From positions 1-64,000 of the forward strand of contig JAWPGT010000043.1 of assembly GCA_034638255.1 (NCBI GenBank): 64,000 nucleotides of DNA, read 5' to 3'. Each line of letters opens with the position of its first letter. The first letter of the stretch is position 1. The notes beneath the pieces are model-generated. The model was not told where the DNA came from and did no database searches. It saw only the letters and a list, made by a program, of their open reading frames with translations. This DNA comes from Coprinus comatus (Eukaryota; Basidiomycota; Agaricomycetes; Agaricales; Agaricaceae). Below, one piece after another: positions 43,780-55,959 of the stretch. The translations under genes and the position numbers were made by a program.

Positions 43780-45743
43780 ACCTGAACCTGAGAAGAAGCT
43801 TGGGTTTGGTTTGGGTTTGTGTGGGAGTAGGTTTCGGAGATTGTGTATATTGTTGTTGATTCATAGGAATAGGAACCGTACCAGTACCAGCACCAGTGGC
43901 ATTAACAGTAACAGGTATTTGTCTAGGTGTAGAATGAGGATGTGATTGAACTTGAACTTGAGAAAGACGTGGTGTATGTGTATGAGTATGAGTATGAGAT
44001 TGTGGATGAGATTGTGGTGATGGTACTTGAAGATGTTGTTGTACTTGAGGACTTTTATGTGTATGATTGGAATTATGATTATGATTATGATTATGTTGAA
44101 TTGGTATAGGTACAGTTTGGGAATGTTGAGGTTGAGATTGTGGACGATGTTGTTGTTGAGATAATGAAGGAGAATTATGGTGAGGTATTGGAGAAGGAAC
44201 AGCTTGTGGTGAAAATCGTTGTTGTTGTTGTTGTATTTGCTGATGCGGTGGTTTAGGCGTTTGTGATAGTCTTGGTTGAGAAGGTGGTCGTTGAGGAAGG
44301 AGATGTTGTGGTATCTGTTGAGGAGGTTGAAGAAGATGCTGTGGTATCTGTTGAGGCGTTTGTGGTACAACATTCGACTGCTGAGGAATCGTTTGCATAG
44401 GATGAGGTCGAGGGGATGCTTGAGCCTGAGTAGGATTATGTGCTTGCTGTAGATGTGCATATGGATGTTGCGGGCGTGCTTGGTTTGCCTGAGCTATTTG
44501 TGCTGGTGTCGCCGAACGTTTGGCAGCGTCCGTGGCGGCTTGTACATTGGCATATATTTGGGGCTGCATTGGTGACGGTGCTGTTGAGGCGTGGTTTACG
44601 GGGTGATATTGATTCGCAGGAGGTTGGGGAGACATTGAATGTGAGGCATTTGCCCGAACGTAAGTAGTTGTGGCGTAGGGGGCTTGAGGAGTCGCTGACG
44701 TTGACGGTTGAGGTGTAGGCGTTGGGTTTTCTGGAGCCACGACAGCAGGAGATGCAGATGCGGGATTCGGTTGTTGTGGAGGGACAGGGGTGGCGGAAAC
44801 TGGAGCGGCCTGATTGTTGAGATATTGGTGATTAGCCAACTGAACAGGAGGTGTTGGGGCCGGAGTCATTATGTGACGATACTTTTCCATATGTTCCAAT
44901 AAACGATAACTATAATCCAAGTCAGAGTATAGTTCGACATAGAAGATGACAACATACTTTGGGTTGTGGAGTTTGGGACGTGTAGGATTGCCAAAGGCCA
45001 TGATCTTTGCTCTGCGTGTCTTTTCCAGCTCGTCCTCTTCTGGTTCGAGGACTACAGCCTTGCGTTTGAGAGACTTTGGAACTGGTGGTGTGGAGACTCT
45101 GAGAATATGATTTGCGATTCTTGTGAGATTAGGGTCTGGAGCAAGACACAGAGGAGGTGCTGTTGCAAGCTGGCGTAGTGATTAGCGGAGTATATCGAGT
45201 AATATATATAACGCACTAGTATTTTTGACTCTATTTCGAGGGCATCCTTGTCTGTCCATTTGTTGCCGTGTTTCTGGTTCAACGAACAGATGTCTGCCCA
45301 GAGTGATTCCGCGTTGGGATGGAGGACGACGCGTGTACGTTCTGGCCTGTCTGGAGTAGTCTCTGCCTTGCGCTGTGGTCTGTAGTCGAGGAGTTCAACA
45401 ACCATACAACCTAAGTGCGGAGTTAGCATAAAAGGATGAGATTGTGATGACGTCGACGAACCATCGTAGAACGGAACCTTTGCGGCGTCAAAGAGGTCAA
45501 GAAAGTCTACTGGAATGCGATGAGCACGTATATCATCGAGAATACACTGCAGGACAGATGAGCACAGAGCCAGGGTTGATAAATGGAAATGGGCCGGACC
45601 GCTGTCTGGTTGTGATAGAGAAACTTTGAACCATTGTTGAGAACCCAGTGCTCCGGGTAGAAATGGACAGTAAACGACGGGGGCTGGCTCTTTGTCCGCT
45701 CAAGCAGCTCGTCAACTACACGCGTCCGATTGCAGCCCGCCAT
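42552..45743 (-). CDS. SPT20: Spt20-like SAGA subunit, with frame break and in-frame stop in the glutamine-rich tail
   Basis: Exons 45743-45600, 45546-45462, 45410-45217 and 45169 downward. The N-terminal SEP domain reads SFTVHFYPEHWVLNNGSKF, DDIRAHRIPVDFLDLFD, VPFYDGCMVVELLDYR, typical of Spt20/p38IP, the SAGA co-activator subunit needed for complex integrity. It is followed by RRAKIMAFGNPTRPKLHNPK, then a very long Pro/Gln/Asn/His/Gly low-complexity tail as in filamentous fungi. In the tail the frame shifts by one base near 43800. TAG at 42710-42708 interrupts an otherwise open end that finishes ...QMAAAMGKGVGR at TGA 42554-42552. The stop could be a CAG-to-TAG change. HGH1 starts 106 bp away, divergently. 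Confidence 0.82.
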
Positions 45744-45849
45744 TGCTGTTCAACCAACAACTACTCTCGACACAACATATAACACGCTGACTAAGCCCAT
45801 TTCACCTTGTTATCACGTGTCTGATAAGATTACATTCACTCCTCCATCC

Positions 45850-47466
45850 ATGGACCACCTGCGAGAGGTCAGCCTACCTCTGATGCCCAACCATGTCGCT
45901 GACAACCGCCTTAGCTCATCCCGTTTCTTAGGGACAAGAACCCACAGGCTAGAGCCCTTGCTCTCGAAGGTCTTGTTCCCCAAACACTTCTAGGCTCTCC
46001 TCATCGCAGCATCTTTTTCACTGGGCTTGGTGGTGGAGGACTACAGAAAGCAAAAGAGAATGACATCATCCGTGACCTTAAAATTCTATGCAGAGACCAA
46101 CTGGTGCATATATTCTACTTTTAAATATCCGTAGCCTTACTGAAGGAAAGTATTGTAGAGCGTTGCACATGATGCATTCAGAGCTTTAGTCAATCTCTCA
46201 GACTCTCCTCTTCTCGTCACAAGTCTTTCCGAACCCTCCTTTCTCAACTTTCTAGTATCCTACATCCTCGTACGTCTATTCCAAATCCAACTCCCATTCC
46301 TAAATAAACTCTATCGCTTTAGAACCCTCACTCCATCTTAGCAGATCTAGCATCAATGCTACTATCCAATCTCACAGCCTCATCACCAGCCTGTTCAGTC
46401 CTTCTAAACCTCAAAATAAAAGTAATCCCAGACAAAAGATTAATTTCAGATGTCTATCCAGTCGATTCAAGATCCAATTCATGTCCTGCACCTGTTCCAT
46501 TCCCTTCTGAACCTGAACAACAAGTTCCCGCTTTACCTCTTTTATTAGCTGCTTTTGTTCAAGGTGCTACAGTTGGTGATATTTCTGATTTGGCAAATAG
46601 GAAAAGAAAAGGAGAACTTCATTTTCTTGCTACGGTTTTTGCTAATATTACTTTAGTATGTACCACGTTTTTCTTTCTTTCGATGTTCCTAATGATGTTA
46701 TTGATATTTAGTCTCACGTTGGACGAAAGTACTTTATATCACCACAACCAGTCAACGTTCTAAATCCTCAAGATAAACTAGAATATCCACTAAGCAAAAT
46801 CGTAGCTTTCACAGAGCATAAAGATAAAATCCGAAGAGGAGGTGTTGCTTCTACTATCAAGTACGTTATATATTGTTTTTATGAAATCACTATTTTGAGT
46901 ACTAAGTGTTATTGTTGTTTTATAGAAATTGTGCTTTCTTAGCTGTAGGCCATAAGCTATACTTAGTCCAGATACGGAACTCGTTACTGTTCCACCTTCT
47001 ACAATTGCAGTACCTGGCATAGATGCTTTACCTCATATTTTACTACCACTCGCAGGTCCTGAAGAATTTGATCTCGAAGTACGTTGTAAATCTATTTTTA
47101 TTGTTATTCTTCGTCCGTCAAACCTGGGACTTTTTAATTATTGATTGATTATTGATTTAGGATCAAGAAAAACTTCCATTACCACTTCAATTCTTACCAC
47201 CTACCAAAAAACGAGAAGTTGATTCAAGTATAAGACTTACTTATGTTGAAACTTTGATTTTGTTTTGTCATACGAGATGGGGGAGAGATTATTTAAGGGA
47301 GAATGGGGTTTATGAAATTGTTAGAAGTGCTCATGTTGTTGAGGGTGTTGATTCTGTATGTTTTTTTTTTTCTTCGCCTCTTTTGTTTCACTTTTCTCAT
47401 CATTCTTCATTTCCCTCATTCGCTTCTATTTCAATACCCGACTCGCTTCTCCTCCATTTCATCGTT

Positions 47467-47536
<70 letters not shown>

Positions 47537-47960
47537 CTACTACATTATACTAACAATCCCACCCCCTCACTTGATTTTTTTATTTTTATTTTAACAGATC
47601 TCAGAACACATTGAAAGATTAGTTCAACTTTTAAAAGGATCCGAACCCGAAGGAAATCAAAATCAATTAATAGAAAGTGAAGATATAACTTTACTTGATA
47701 TTGATATTGATCATCAAGATGTGATTAATGGTGCTAAGATGTCGAATTATTTTAATCCTGTTGGATCTGGTGGTTTTGGTTTTGGTTCTTTGTTACACCA
47801 ACAGAATCAAAATCAAGAGCAAGAGCAAGAGCAAGAGCAAGAGCATGGGAGTGGGAATGGGAATGGGGAAGGGGAGAATAAGATAGAAGAGGTTAAGAAT
47901 GTTGATGTTGATGAAGATGAGGATGAGGATGAGGATAGTATGATTCAAGAGATTATTTAA
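45850..47960 (+). CDS. HGH1: Hgh1-like protein (eEF2 folding chaperone), one frame break
   Basis: Exons 45850-45867, 45915-46103, 46159-46273, 46342-46655, 46712-46860, 46926-47078, 47161-47355 and 47598-47960. Armadillo-like helices carry HGH1/FAM203 signatures: HLRELIPFLRDKNPQARALA, DLASMLLSNLT, IRRGGVASTIKNCAF, LPHILLPLAGPEEFD, YVETLILFCHTRWGR and YLRENGVYEIVRSAH. Hgh1 works with TRiC/CCT in eEF2 folding. The acidic C-terminal end is Gln/Glu- then Asp/Glu-rich. The exon 46926-47078 is one base short of keeping frame (near 46960), so it carries either an assembly indel or a lesion. The intron at 47356-47597 contains a long ATC microsatellite. The N-terminal exon is only 18 nt. Confidence 0.85.
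47463..47536. repeat. (ATC)n microsatellite in an HGH1 intron
   Basis: About 23 uninterrupted ATC units within intron 47356-47597, making this intron about four times the usual size in the window. Confidence 0.95.
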
Positions 47961-50900
47961 ACCTAAGAGCTTACGTATATTACATAGTCGGATATGTAGA
48001 ATGCTGTACACTACACTATAGTACTAAGCAGTACAGTACAAGTATGTCATAAAAAAACGGTTTTTTGGATCAAGTCTATTTTTAGCAGTTGCCATCGCGG
48101 AACGTTTTATATTTTAGTTTTTTTGATAATATGTCTCCGACTCCGAGGAAAAGAGACCGGTTACTTACTTACTGACTGACTGACTGACTGATACTGACTT
48201 ACTTGTAATTGGTTAAATATTGAGCGCTGAGCGCTGAGAACACACTGAAGTGCTCGAATGGATTTCATATGTTTGACGGGTTTTCCTAAAAGGAAGGTTT
48301 ATAAATTATAATACTGATATTAATACGGGTGATTTGGATTGAATCAATTATACCAATTGGACCCCTCGGAATTTGATGGTAGAAGGTAGAAATTGAGATA
48401 TTGGCTCGTTCACTTCTGTCCCTCGTGGTTTATTTATTTATTTTTTATGTTTCTGGTTTTTTAGGTTTCAGGTTTTAGGTTCCACGTTTTTGGTTTCTCC
48501 TCGGAGGAAGAGAAGGACTTTCAGTTCCGAGTCTTTCTTGTTCATTCTTAAGATGTCGATATGTCAATTGTCCATGTCAGGTTGTGGATTTGGGACCCTG
48601 GGTTTTAATTTATCTAGAGTGTCAATTGATTGACGGACTCGGGAGAGCCTTGGGATTGGGTTTCTGACGTCGAAGTTGAAATTACTACTACTACTACTAC
48701 TACTGTTACTAGCGATTTGTGTACAGACACAGGTACATACAGTGCTTTAAGCTTCAAGTACTCATTGGTCGATGTCAACTGTTGATACGGACTCGGACGA
48801 GGTTTTAGGTATTGGTAATTTAAACTTTAATATCTTAAAATGTTCACAATGTATTGTAGATACTAAGTTGGTAATGGTGTACGACTATTGAGAGAATAGA
48901 ATATCAATACCTAGTTATTTCCTTGAACCCTAAACTGCGCTCCAGCAAAAAATGACGTCGCATCCATGTCAAGTTGTCAACTCGAACTTTGTTTGGCAGA
49001 CAGACCGTGGCAGTGGGTTACAAGCGCATTAGAATAGTACACCAATAGTACACCTTAAGTGCATCTCGTTGAGTATTTCAGGTATATGATTGTGCACATT
49101 ATATGATGAGACTTTGGTGGAAAAAGAGGCAGAGATGCTAATCACTGTGCCAGTGACTTGGTAATCCACACAGGTTATAAGTATAGCGAAATCCTAACTT
49201 TCATTACTCATGAGCGCGACCAGTCTGGATAATCCAGTTAGATTATCGCAGTGCATAGTATTATGACTGTTAAGTATAAATTAATCATTAACCACCAGTC
49301 TTGAAATAAAATATCGTGTTATCATTCCGAATCGGCGGGGCGCATGAGTATACAATTCATTATATCCGTGCTCAACTATGTATATATCGTTTTATTTTTC
49401 AAGTTTCAATCGGGTGCTATAATTGATCCGGCGCAGTATGAATCACGCGTGATATATATCCAGTAGATTTCCTCTCTTCCAGAAGTTCCATTCAAACGCT
49501 TAGTAGTAGTCTGATGGTGTTATAATAGTTTTTTTTGCGCACAACATAGGTCTAGATTTTGGCGGGATTGGACTCGACACAGGTTTTGTTTGACACTTTC
49601 AGGTTTCAACTTGGAGCTGGGTAATTATCATGGTAAAAACCTCATGGAATGTAGTACTTGTTATTATTGTTATGTTGGCGTACTGGTACATATTTACTCT
49701 CCAACAGTGTTGAGTATGGTTGATTCGGTAAACACCGAGTTTTTTGAGATACCGACCCATACCCCGCTCAATCAACGTTCAACTTGTCCTTACTCTCAAT
49801 ACTCCAAAACTATAGTCCTCTTCAAAATAAAACATTCGAACGTGAATCCTCCATTAAATATATATGTACGCCCGGTAAGAATCGATCTTATGCAACGCAA
49901 CAACATATTTTTAGCCGAGTGAAAGACTCAACGAAGCGCGAAGGAACAGGCACCATAAGTTCTCATGTATGATCCCTAAACTGAATGTAATCTTTCACTT
50001 TCACTTACAAAATTTTTACTCGTTGAAGTTCTGAAACACGTAAACCTAAACCCAACAGCGGGAATTGTGACGCCCTTATTCCCGTAAACAGTTGTTGGTT
50101 ATGGCTCCCCGAGTCCTTTCATCATTACAACAATCGCTTATAGAAAGGACTTGAGAAATTATTGCAACCTTTCAGGTTTTAAGATCACTTAATACCTCCA
50201 GCCGATGAAAAATGACACTTGTCAAGGGGTTCGGTTATATGCTTTTAAATATAGTGAACGAAACATCACGACGCTCTGAATACACATCACTGTACACAAG
50301 TACCCCCATCAACATCCGCTTCGGCGTTTGTCCATGGGTCTAACTGGGGATACATGATGCCCAGGGGCATTATATGTCTCAGGGTCGCAAGAATAGAAAG
50401 CTAAATATATTGATCCACTTCATAGATGAGTATTATGATCTCTATGATTCAATCTGAATATGCGAAGCGCTTCAATTGACAGATGAGTATTTACAAACCG
50501 TAGGGGCCAAGAGGGGGAGGAGATTGTCTATTATGTACGTGTGTGTCTCACGTCTCAGCCTCGTCCTACCTAGAACTCCAAATATATTTATATTCATGTT
50601 TTGAATACATTCCATTTCATCATAGAGCTATGTGGTATTGTGGCAGGACTTTATGCGATCTTGAAGCGGTTTTTGTTCACCTTGACAGATTGAAGTTTGA
50701 TGTGCGTCCGACGTTTCAGGTCCCTTTTCTATCAATGTCATGAAGATCTTGGTGTGAACTGGACCCCGCTCAGGTAATCAGTATTCTTGTTTATGGATTG
50801 CATGAGCATACTCCTCGGTTTTATCAAAAAAAGAAATCGGGGTAGAAAAAACGGTATATAATAAGGAAGACATTGGAAGGAAAAAAATCATCATCCTGAT

Positions 50901-51057
50901 CTGGTGTAAACCAAACCCAAGGAACCTCATCCTACTCTTCAGTTAGCTTGCTAGATCTTCCACTCGTAACCCTCGTTGTGAGTAGTTCTCTTTCCAACTC
51001 GTTTGTTGAGCTTGGATATTGACTGACATATTGAACAGAATATCAGTATCTAATATA
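47961..51057. other. Gene-free intergenic region
   Basis: About 3.1 kb, AT-rich. It has a small tandem run of ACTG/CTTA units (48164-48205), a GCGCTGA direct repeat (48221-48237) and a CTA run (48685-48703). No ORF with coding character or splice continuity was found. The distal part must contain the promoter of the GMC oxidoreductase; GGTATATAATAAGG at 50852-50865 is a TATA-like candidate about 190 bp before its ATG. Confidence 0.5.
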
Positions 51058-53382
51058 ATGGCCTTCCCATATATGCGCCTATTGACCGTCGCACTCGCCG
51101 CAACAGCTGGTGTTCAAGCCGCTTTATATGAGAAGTTATCTGATCTCCCAAAGCGCAAATACGATTTTATCGTCGTAGGAGGTAAGGAACTTGCTATATG
51201 ACGTCATACACGATCTAAAGTATTTCATATTTTATTAGGTGGTACCGCTGGAAATGTCATCGCAAACAGGTTGACTGAGAATCCTGACATCTCAGTTCTA
51301 GTTCTCGAAGCCGGTGGAGCGTATGTCTATTTCTTTTTAACTCTTACGTTTGAGAAGAATGTGACTAACACAAAAACAATAGTAATACTGACATAGAGCT
51401 TGCTATCCCAAGACTCTGTCCTACATTGACTCCCCATACTAAATGGGATTGGAACTATACCACCGTACCTCAAGCTGCATTGAACAATAGGGAGATTTCT
51501 TATGCAAGAGGATTCACACTTGGTGGAAGTTCCTCCGTTAGTGAGTATAAAGATAATGCATTCCTGATGGTTGGAAAGCTAATGAAAATAATAATCAGAC
51601 TTCATGTTGTACTCCCGTGGTCCATCCGATGATTGGGACAAGGTTGCGGAATTGACTGGAGATCAAGGATGGTCTTGGAACTCACTTCAACCATACTTTG
51701 CTAGGGTAAGTGTCCCATACACATACATAATTGTCTGTATCAGTGGACTAACAAAATGCCGGTATATAGCAAGAGAATTTTGGTCCTCCAGTAGATGGCC
51801 ATGACACCACTGGCGATGTCGATCTCAGCGTGCACAGCACCACTGGTATTATGTCAACTAGTCTCACCGGATCCCCAGATGCTATCGATGATCGTATCAT
51901 TCAAACTACTCAGGAATTACCTGATGAATTCCCATTCAATCTTGATTTGAATGATGGTACTCCTATTGGAATTAGTAAGTTACCTTATAATCTTCGAGGA
52001 ATCGTACATGTTTATGAATACTTCGTAGGTAATATGGTTTTCAGTATTGGAAATGGTACTCGTAGCAGTTCCGCTACATCTTATCTTGGACCTCAATATA
52101 TCAACCGTCCCAACCTTCACGTACTTTTGCACTCAAAGGTTTCCAAATTATTGCCGTCTACACGCACCGCTAGGGGACAAAAATTCGGAAGTGTTCAATT
52201 TATTACTGACGCAACAGGATGTAAGTCCTTCCTTTCCCAATTTCTGTGATTCATTCACTAACATGAAACGTCTAGCTCGATTGAATACTGTCACTGCAGA
52301 TCGTGAAATTGTTCTTTCTGCAGGATCTATTGGTACCCCTCAAATCTTGATGAACTCTGGTATTGGTGAAACAGCCCAACTACGCCGATTCAACATCAAG
52401 CCTCTTGTCAATCTTCCATCTGTTGGAAAGAATTTCGGTGACCACCCAATCGCAAGCGTACACTATCGAGTCAACTCTACGGATACCGAGGATGCCTTGA
52501 ACGATCCTGCTTTCTTCCAGTCCCAGATGGACCTCTGGTTGCAGACTCATCAAGGAATGTTGAGTGGTTCAGTTACGAACATGGTTGGTTTCTTGAGACA
52601 TCCGGATGACTCCCCTGCCCTTGGTGGTCAAGCTAACCCTGCTTCTGGTCCTACGGCTGCTAACTACGAATTTGTGTTCACGGTGAGTTATTTTGATTAT
52701 AATCAAGGAAGGCGGTTGTTGACATAAATGATTAGAATGCATATTTTGGCCCTTCCCCTGGCCCTGGCAACTACTTGACAGTTAGTTTAGTTGTCCTCAC
52801 ACCTACATCTCGTGAGTAGATTGATTCATCCTTGTTACATGCCTTGACGGATTCTCATCTTTTGTTTGATTGTTCATAGTCGGCTCATTGGAACTTTCCT
52901 CTTCCAATCCATTCGCACACCCAAAAATCGATCCCAACTTTTTCGACACAGATTTCGATAGACTTACAATGCGTGAAGCTTTCAAAGCATCTCGTCGTTT
53001 CATCTCTGCACCAGCTTGGAGTGATTACATTATTGAACCTCTCGAACTACCAGGAGAACCTACTGATGAAGAAATTGACGCCTACTTCGCTGCTAATACC
53101 GGTTCCATTTTCCATGCTATTGGTACTGCTGGTATGACTCGTGCTGGTTCTTCTACTGGTGTTGTCGATCCGGATTTGAGGGTTAAGAGCGCCGATGGAG
53201 TGAGAGTTGTTGATGCTTCCGTTTTCGTGAGTTTTCTCTCCTTGTTTTTTTTTATTTTTGCAAAATAGTTTGCTGATGGTTTACGCATTTAGCCATTCAT
53301 TCCTAGTGGAATTACTCAAGTTCCTGTCTATGTTGTTGCTGAGAGGGCAGCTGATATTATCAAGGCACAACATCAAATCTAA
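51058..53382 (+). CDS. Secreted GMC-family FAD oxidoreductase (aryl-alcohol/choline oxidase type)
   Basis: Ten exons (51058-51181, 51239-51320, 51383-51540, 51599-51705, 51770-51974, 52029-52220, 52276-52682, 52736-52811, 52880-53226, 53293-53382) give 595 aa in a continuous frame, the usual GMC length. An N-terminal signal peptide ([14 protein letters not shown]) precedes the FAD-binding fold [19 protein letters not shown] with [16 protein letters not shown] signature 1 is [13 protein letters not shown], signature 2 is [15 protein letters not shown], and the C-terminal active-site region is [21 protein letters not shown] and VDASVFPFIPSG. The substrate is probably an alcohol, oxidised outside the cell with H2O2 formed. 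It stands alone, with no biosynthetic partners nearby. Confidence 0.9.
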
Positions 53383-54142
53383 TTATAATTTAAATATCCA
53401 ATCTCACCCTCATTTTTGCATCTCTCACCACTATAATTAATAATAAAACAGTAGATTATTCACATTCACTCACTTTCTTTCTTTTCTTTTTCCTCTCGGT
53501 AATATCTAATCAGTTAATTAGAATATATAATAAAATAAAATATATATCTGCTCCTTCATACTACTGAGTGAAGTGCGGAAACATATGTGCTCAAGTACCC
53601 AACTCCGTGTAGCGGCTTTGATCAGGCTTTGATCCTCTGGTTCAAATTGCCACTTTCTGACCTGAGTGGTGAGCCAAAGTATCAAAACTTGGTTATCGTA
53701 TTGTGTGTTATTGGGCTCTTCAATATTCGCTGTCGCGATGTAATTATAATGGGTAGAGTTGGCGATGGAATCCTTAGTACTGTAACCGTTAGATCAGGAG
53801 GGGGAACTCCCTATCGTACCAGTGCTTGGATTGTGGCATATATGTTCCGAATAGAACGGCCAATGAAGCCCACGTTTACTGCTTTGTGATATAGAACATA
53901 ATAGACCCAGGAAGGTGTTCCAACATCGAGCTGCAAGCTAACATACAACGTTGATACGGAATACGGTGAACTTGCAGCCGAAAAATGGCGGGGAAACAGA
54001 TATATGCAAAAAAATGAACCGTAATAGTTCAGCTGGTTGGTAAAAGGCTAAGAATACAAAGTAATGAGTACTAAGCAACGATGTACAGATGACAATAATC
54101 GAAAATAAACCAGTTCCATAATAAAAGCAATGTTCAAAATGT
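53383..54142. other. Intergenic between the GMC gene and TAF6 3' ends
   Basis: Convergent gene ends. The sequence is AT-rich (53500-53550 near-pure A/T), with no supported gene. Confidence 0.55.
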
Positions 54143-55822
54143 TCACGACGTCTCCGATATACCAAGGACTTCCTTTGCCCAGGCTCGATCGACAAACACC
54201 CGTTCCGCCAATTGTCTGCCTAGCATTTCCTCCAGCCGTTGAGCAATTGTGACATCTTCCTCCCTTGACATATCCAACGAATCAGACATATCGGTGGTTG
54301 GTTGCAACACACTCAAAGCATCCTATAAACATATGTTAACGCATTTAGCATTGTTTTAAAGTGAATTTACATACCATGACAGCATTGATCATGTTGAATT
54401 CTTCTAAACTTGAGCCAGTGCATTCACTGGCAACAACCCGAGCACCACCAGCATCGACGAGACCTTTTCTCACAGCCTCTTTTCCAACACCCATCAGCCC
54501 ACGAACCGCGCCCTCTCGTGTGCCCCTACTTTTTCCTGGACTTATGAGGGCAAGCAAAAGAGTTTTCATGATGCGAGGAGACAACGAAGGGTATGTGGTA
54601 CTATGTTGTGTTAAAACTTTAGAAAGCGTCTGGGATGTTATTATGCGGATATGGGTAGCGGTTGATGGTGGAAGAGAGGAGTGCAGTAGAGTTGATAGAA
54701 TGGGAGGTAGTAGTTGATGTAACTGTTGTGGAAGTTAAATATATGCGCATATAGCTTGGACTTTGAAACACATACGTATGGTTCTACGAAGAGCGTTTTG
54801 TTATCCAACAAGGCCCCAATAACATCCATGAGTACCTCTAGAATCTTTCCCGCAGATTCACTTTGTTCTCCCGACCTTAAAACACCTACATTACCCTCTG
54901 CAACCCATCGTACAAGGTAAGGAAGCAAGGCTTGTAACCCGGCGTCGTGACGTAGACTTGCCAAAGCAGCTGTTTTCTTGGTGGCATAGTCTTGTGTATT
55001 GAGTGGAGGCAACAATGATGATGTTAGACGGGCGTAGTAGAGCTGAAGTTCACGAGAAAGAACCTGTTTCACCAGATTCGCTGACTGGGAGCTGGAGTTT
55101 GGTAGGGTTCCAGATTTCTGTCCACCACCAGGAAGGAGACCTGCAGCACCAGTAGCAGAAGGAGCTGCCGACATGCCATTCACTTTGGTATCACCACTCG
55201 CTGCAGCTTGTTCTTCTCGTGGTATAGCAGGTGGATTTTCAGGAATAAGAGGCTGAACACCTTCAACGGCTAGCCAATGAGCTGTCCAGCTCACTCCCTT
55301 TGGTAACATCACTTTTTCTTCTCGTAAGACGCGTTCAAAATCAATTTCTTCATCTTCTACGAAATAGACTGGTCCAGGGTTTTGTGGGGTGGTTCCTGGT
55401 GTATTGATCTGCGGGAAAGGCAGAGCCTTTCGATAAGATGGTTGAGAGAATGGAAGATGACCATAGAGCGGTTCTATGTTCAGAGTGCGAAGGGCGAGGT
55501 CGATGTCAGATGTACTCAAGGTTGTTCGTCTACCATGTCTCATGAACCTTGATGCTTCCTTTGGGAGTGAGTTGAGCCGAATATATGCGGTAACTTTGTA
55601 GGTTAATCACCTCGACGACTTGATGTATGCGGTATTCAACATCACTTGCGAGGGCAGAAGCAACAGTATCAGGAATAGTGATACCTAAGGAGTCGGCTGA
55701 ATCCTAATGCTGATCATGAGCACCATGTAAGTGATGTAGAGTACACCATGTACCTTGATAGCATCTGGTTTGTAGATGCCTGACTGAACGCCCAGAGACG
55801 TTCGCGTTTTGGGTTTGCTCAT
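54143..55822 (-). CDS. TAF6: TFIID/SAGA subunit TAF6
   Basis: Exons 55822-55754, 55703-55611, 55558-54776, 54722-54375 and 54322-54143 give 490 aa in one frame. The N-terminal histone fold (DSADSLGITIPDTVASALAS, DVEYRIHQVVEEASRFMRHG, RRTTLSTSDIDLALRTLNIE) pairs with TAF9. The adjacent PLYGHL, FVEDEEIDFERVL and LPKGVSWTAHWLAVEGVQP blocks are TAF6 hallmarks. The C-terminal HEAT-like region includes LQALLPYLVRWVAEGNVG, LLDNKTLFVEPYLHQLLPPI and LRHDAGLQALLPY. No defects are seen. A fragment of the 5' half is duplicated at 38.3-38.55 kb. Confidence 0.93.
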
Positions 55823-55959
55823 TGCGGTTCAGGGTGTGGAAGGTCTATGGGCGATTGATGTAAGTGTGTGTCCTTGTTTGTAACAGCGAAGACAGAGTTA
55901 TGGATGTGGTACCCAAGAGTTGCTAATGGGGTTGCATTTATAAAATTATACGACCCTAC

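Noticed and set aside
47463..47536. Ser, His or Ile homopolymer ORFs
   Set aside because: Translations of the ATC microsatellite inside an HGH1 intron.
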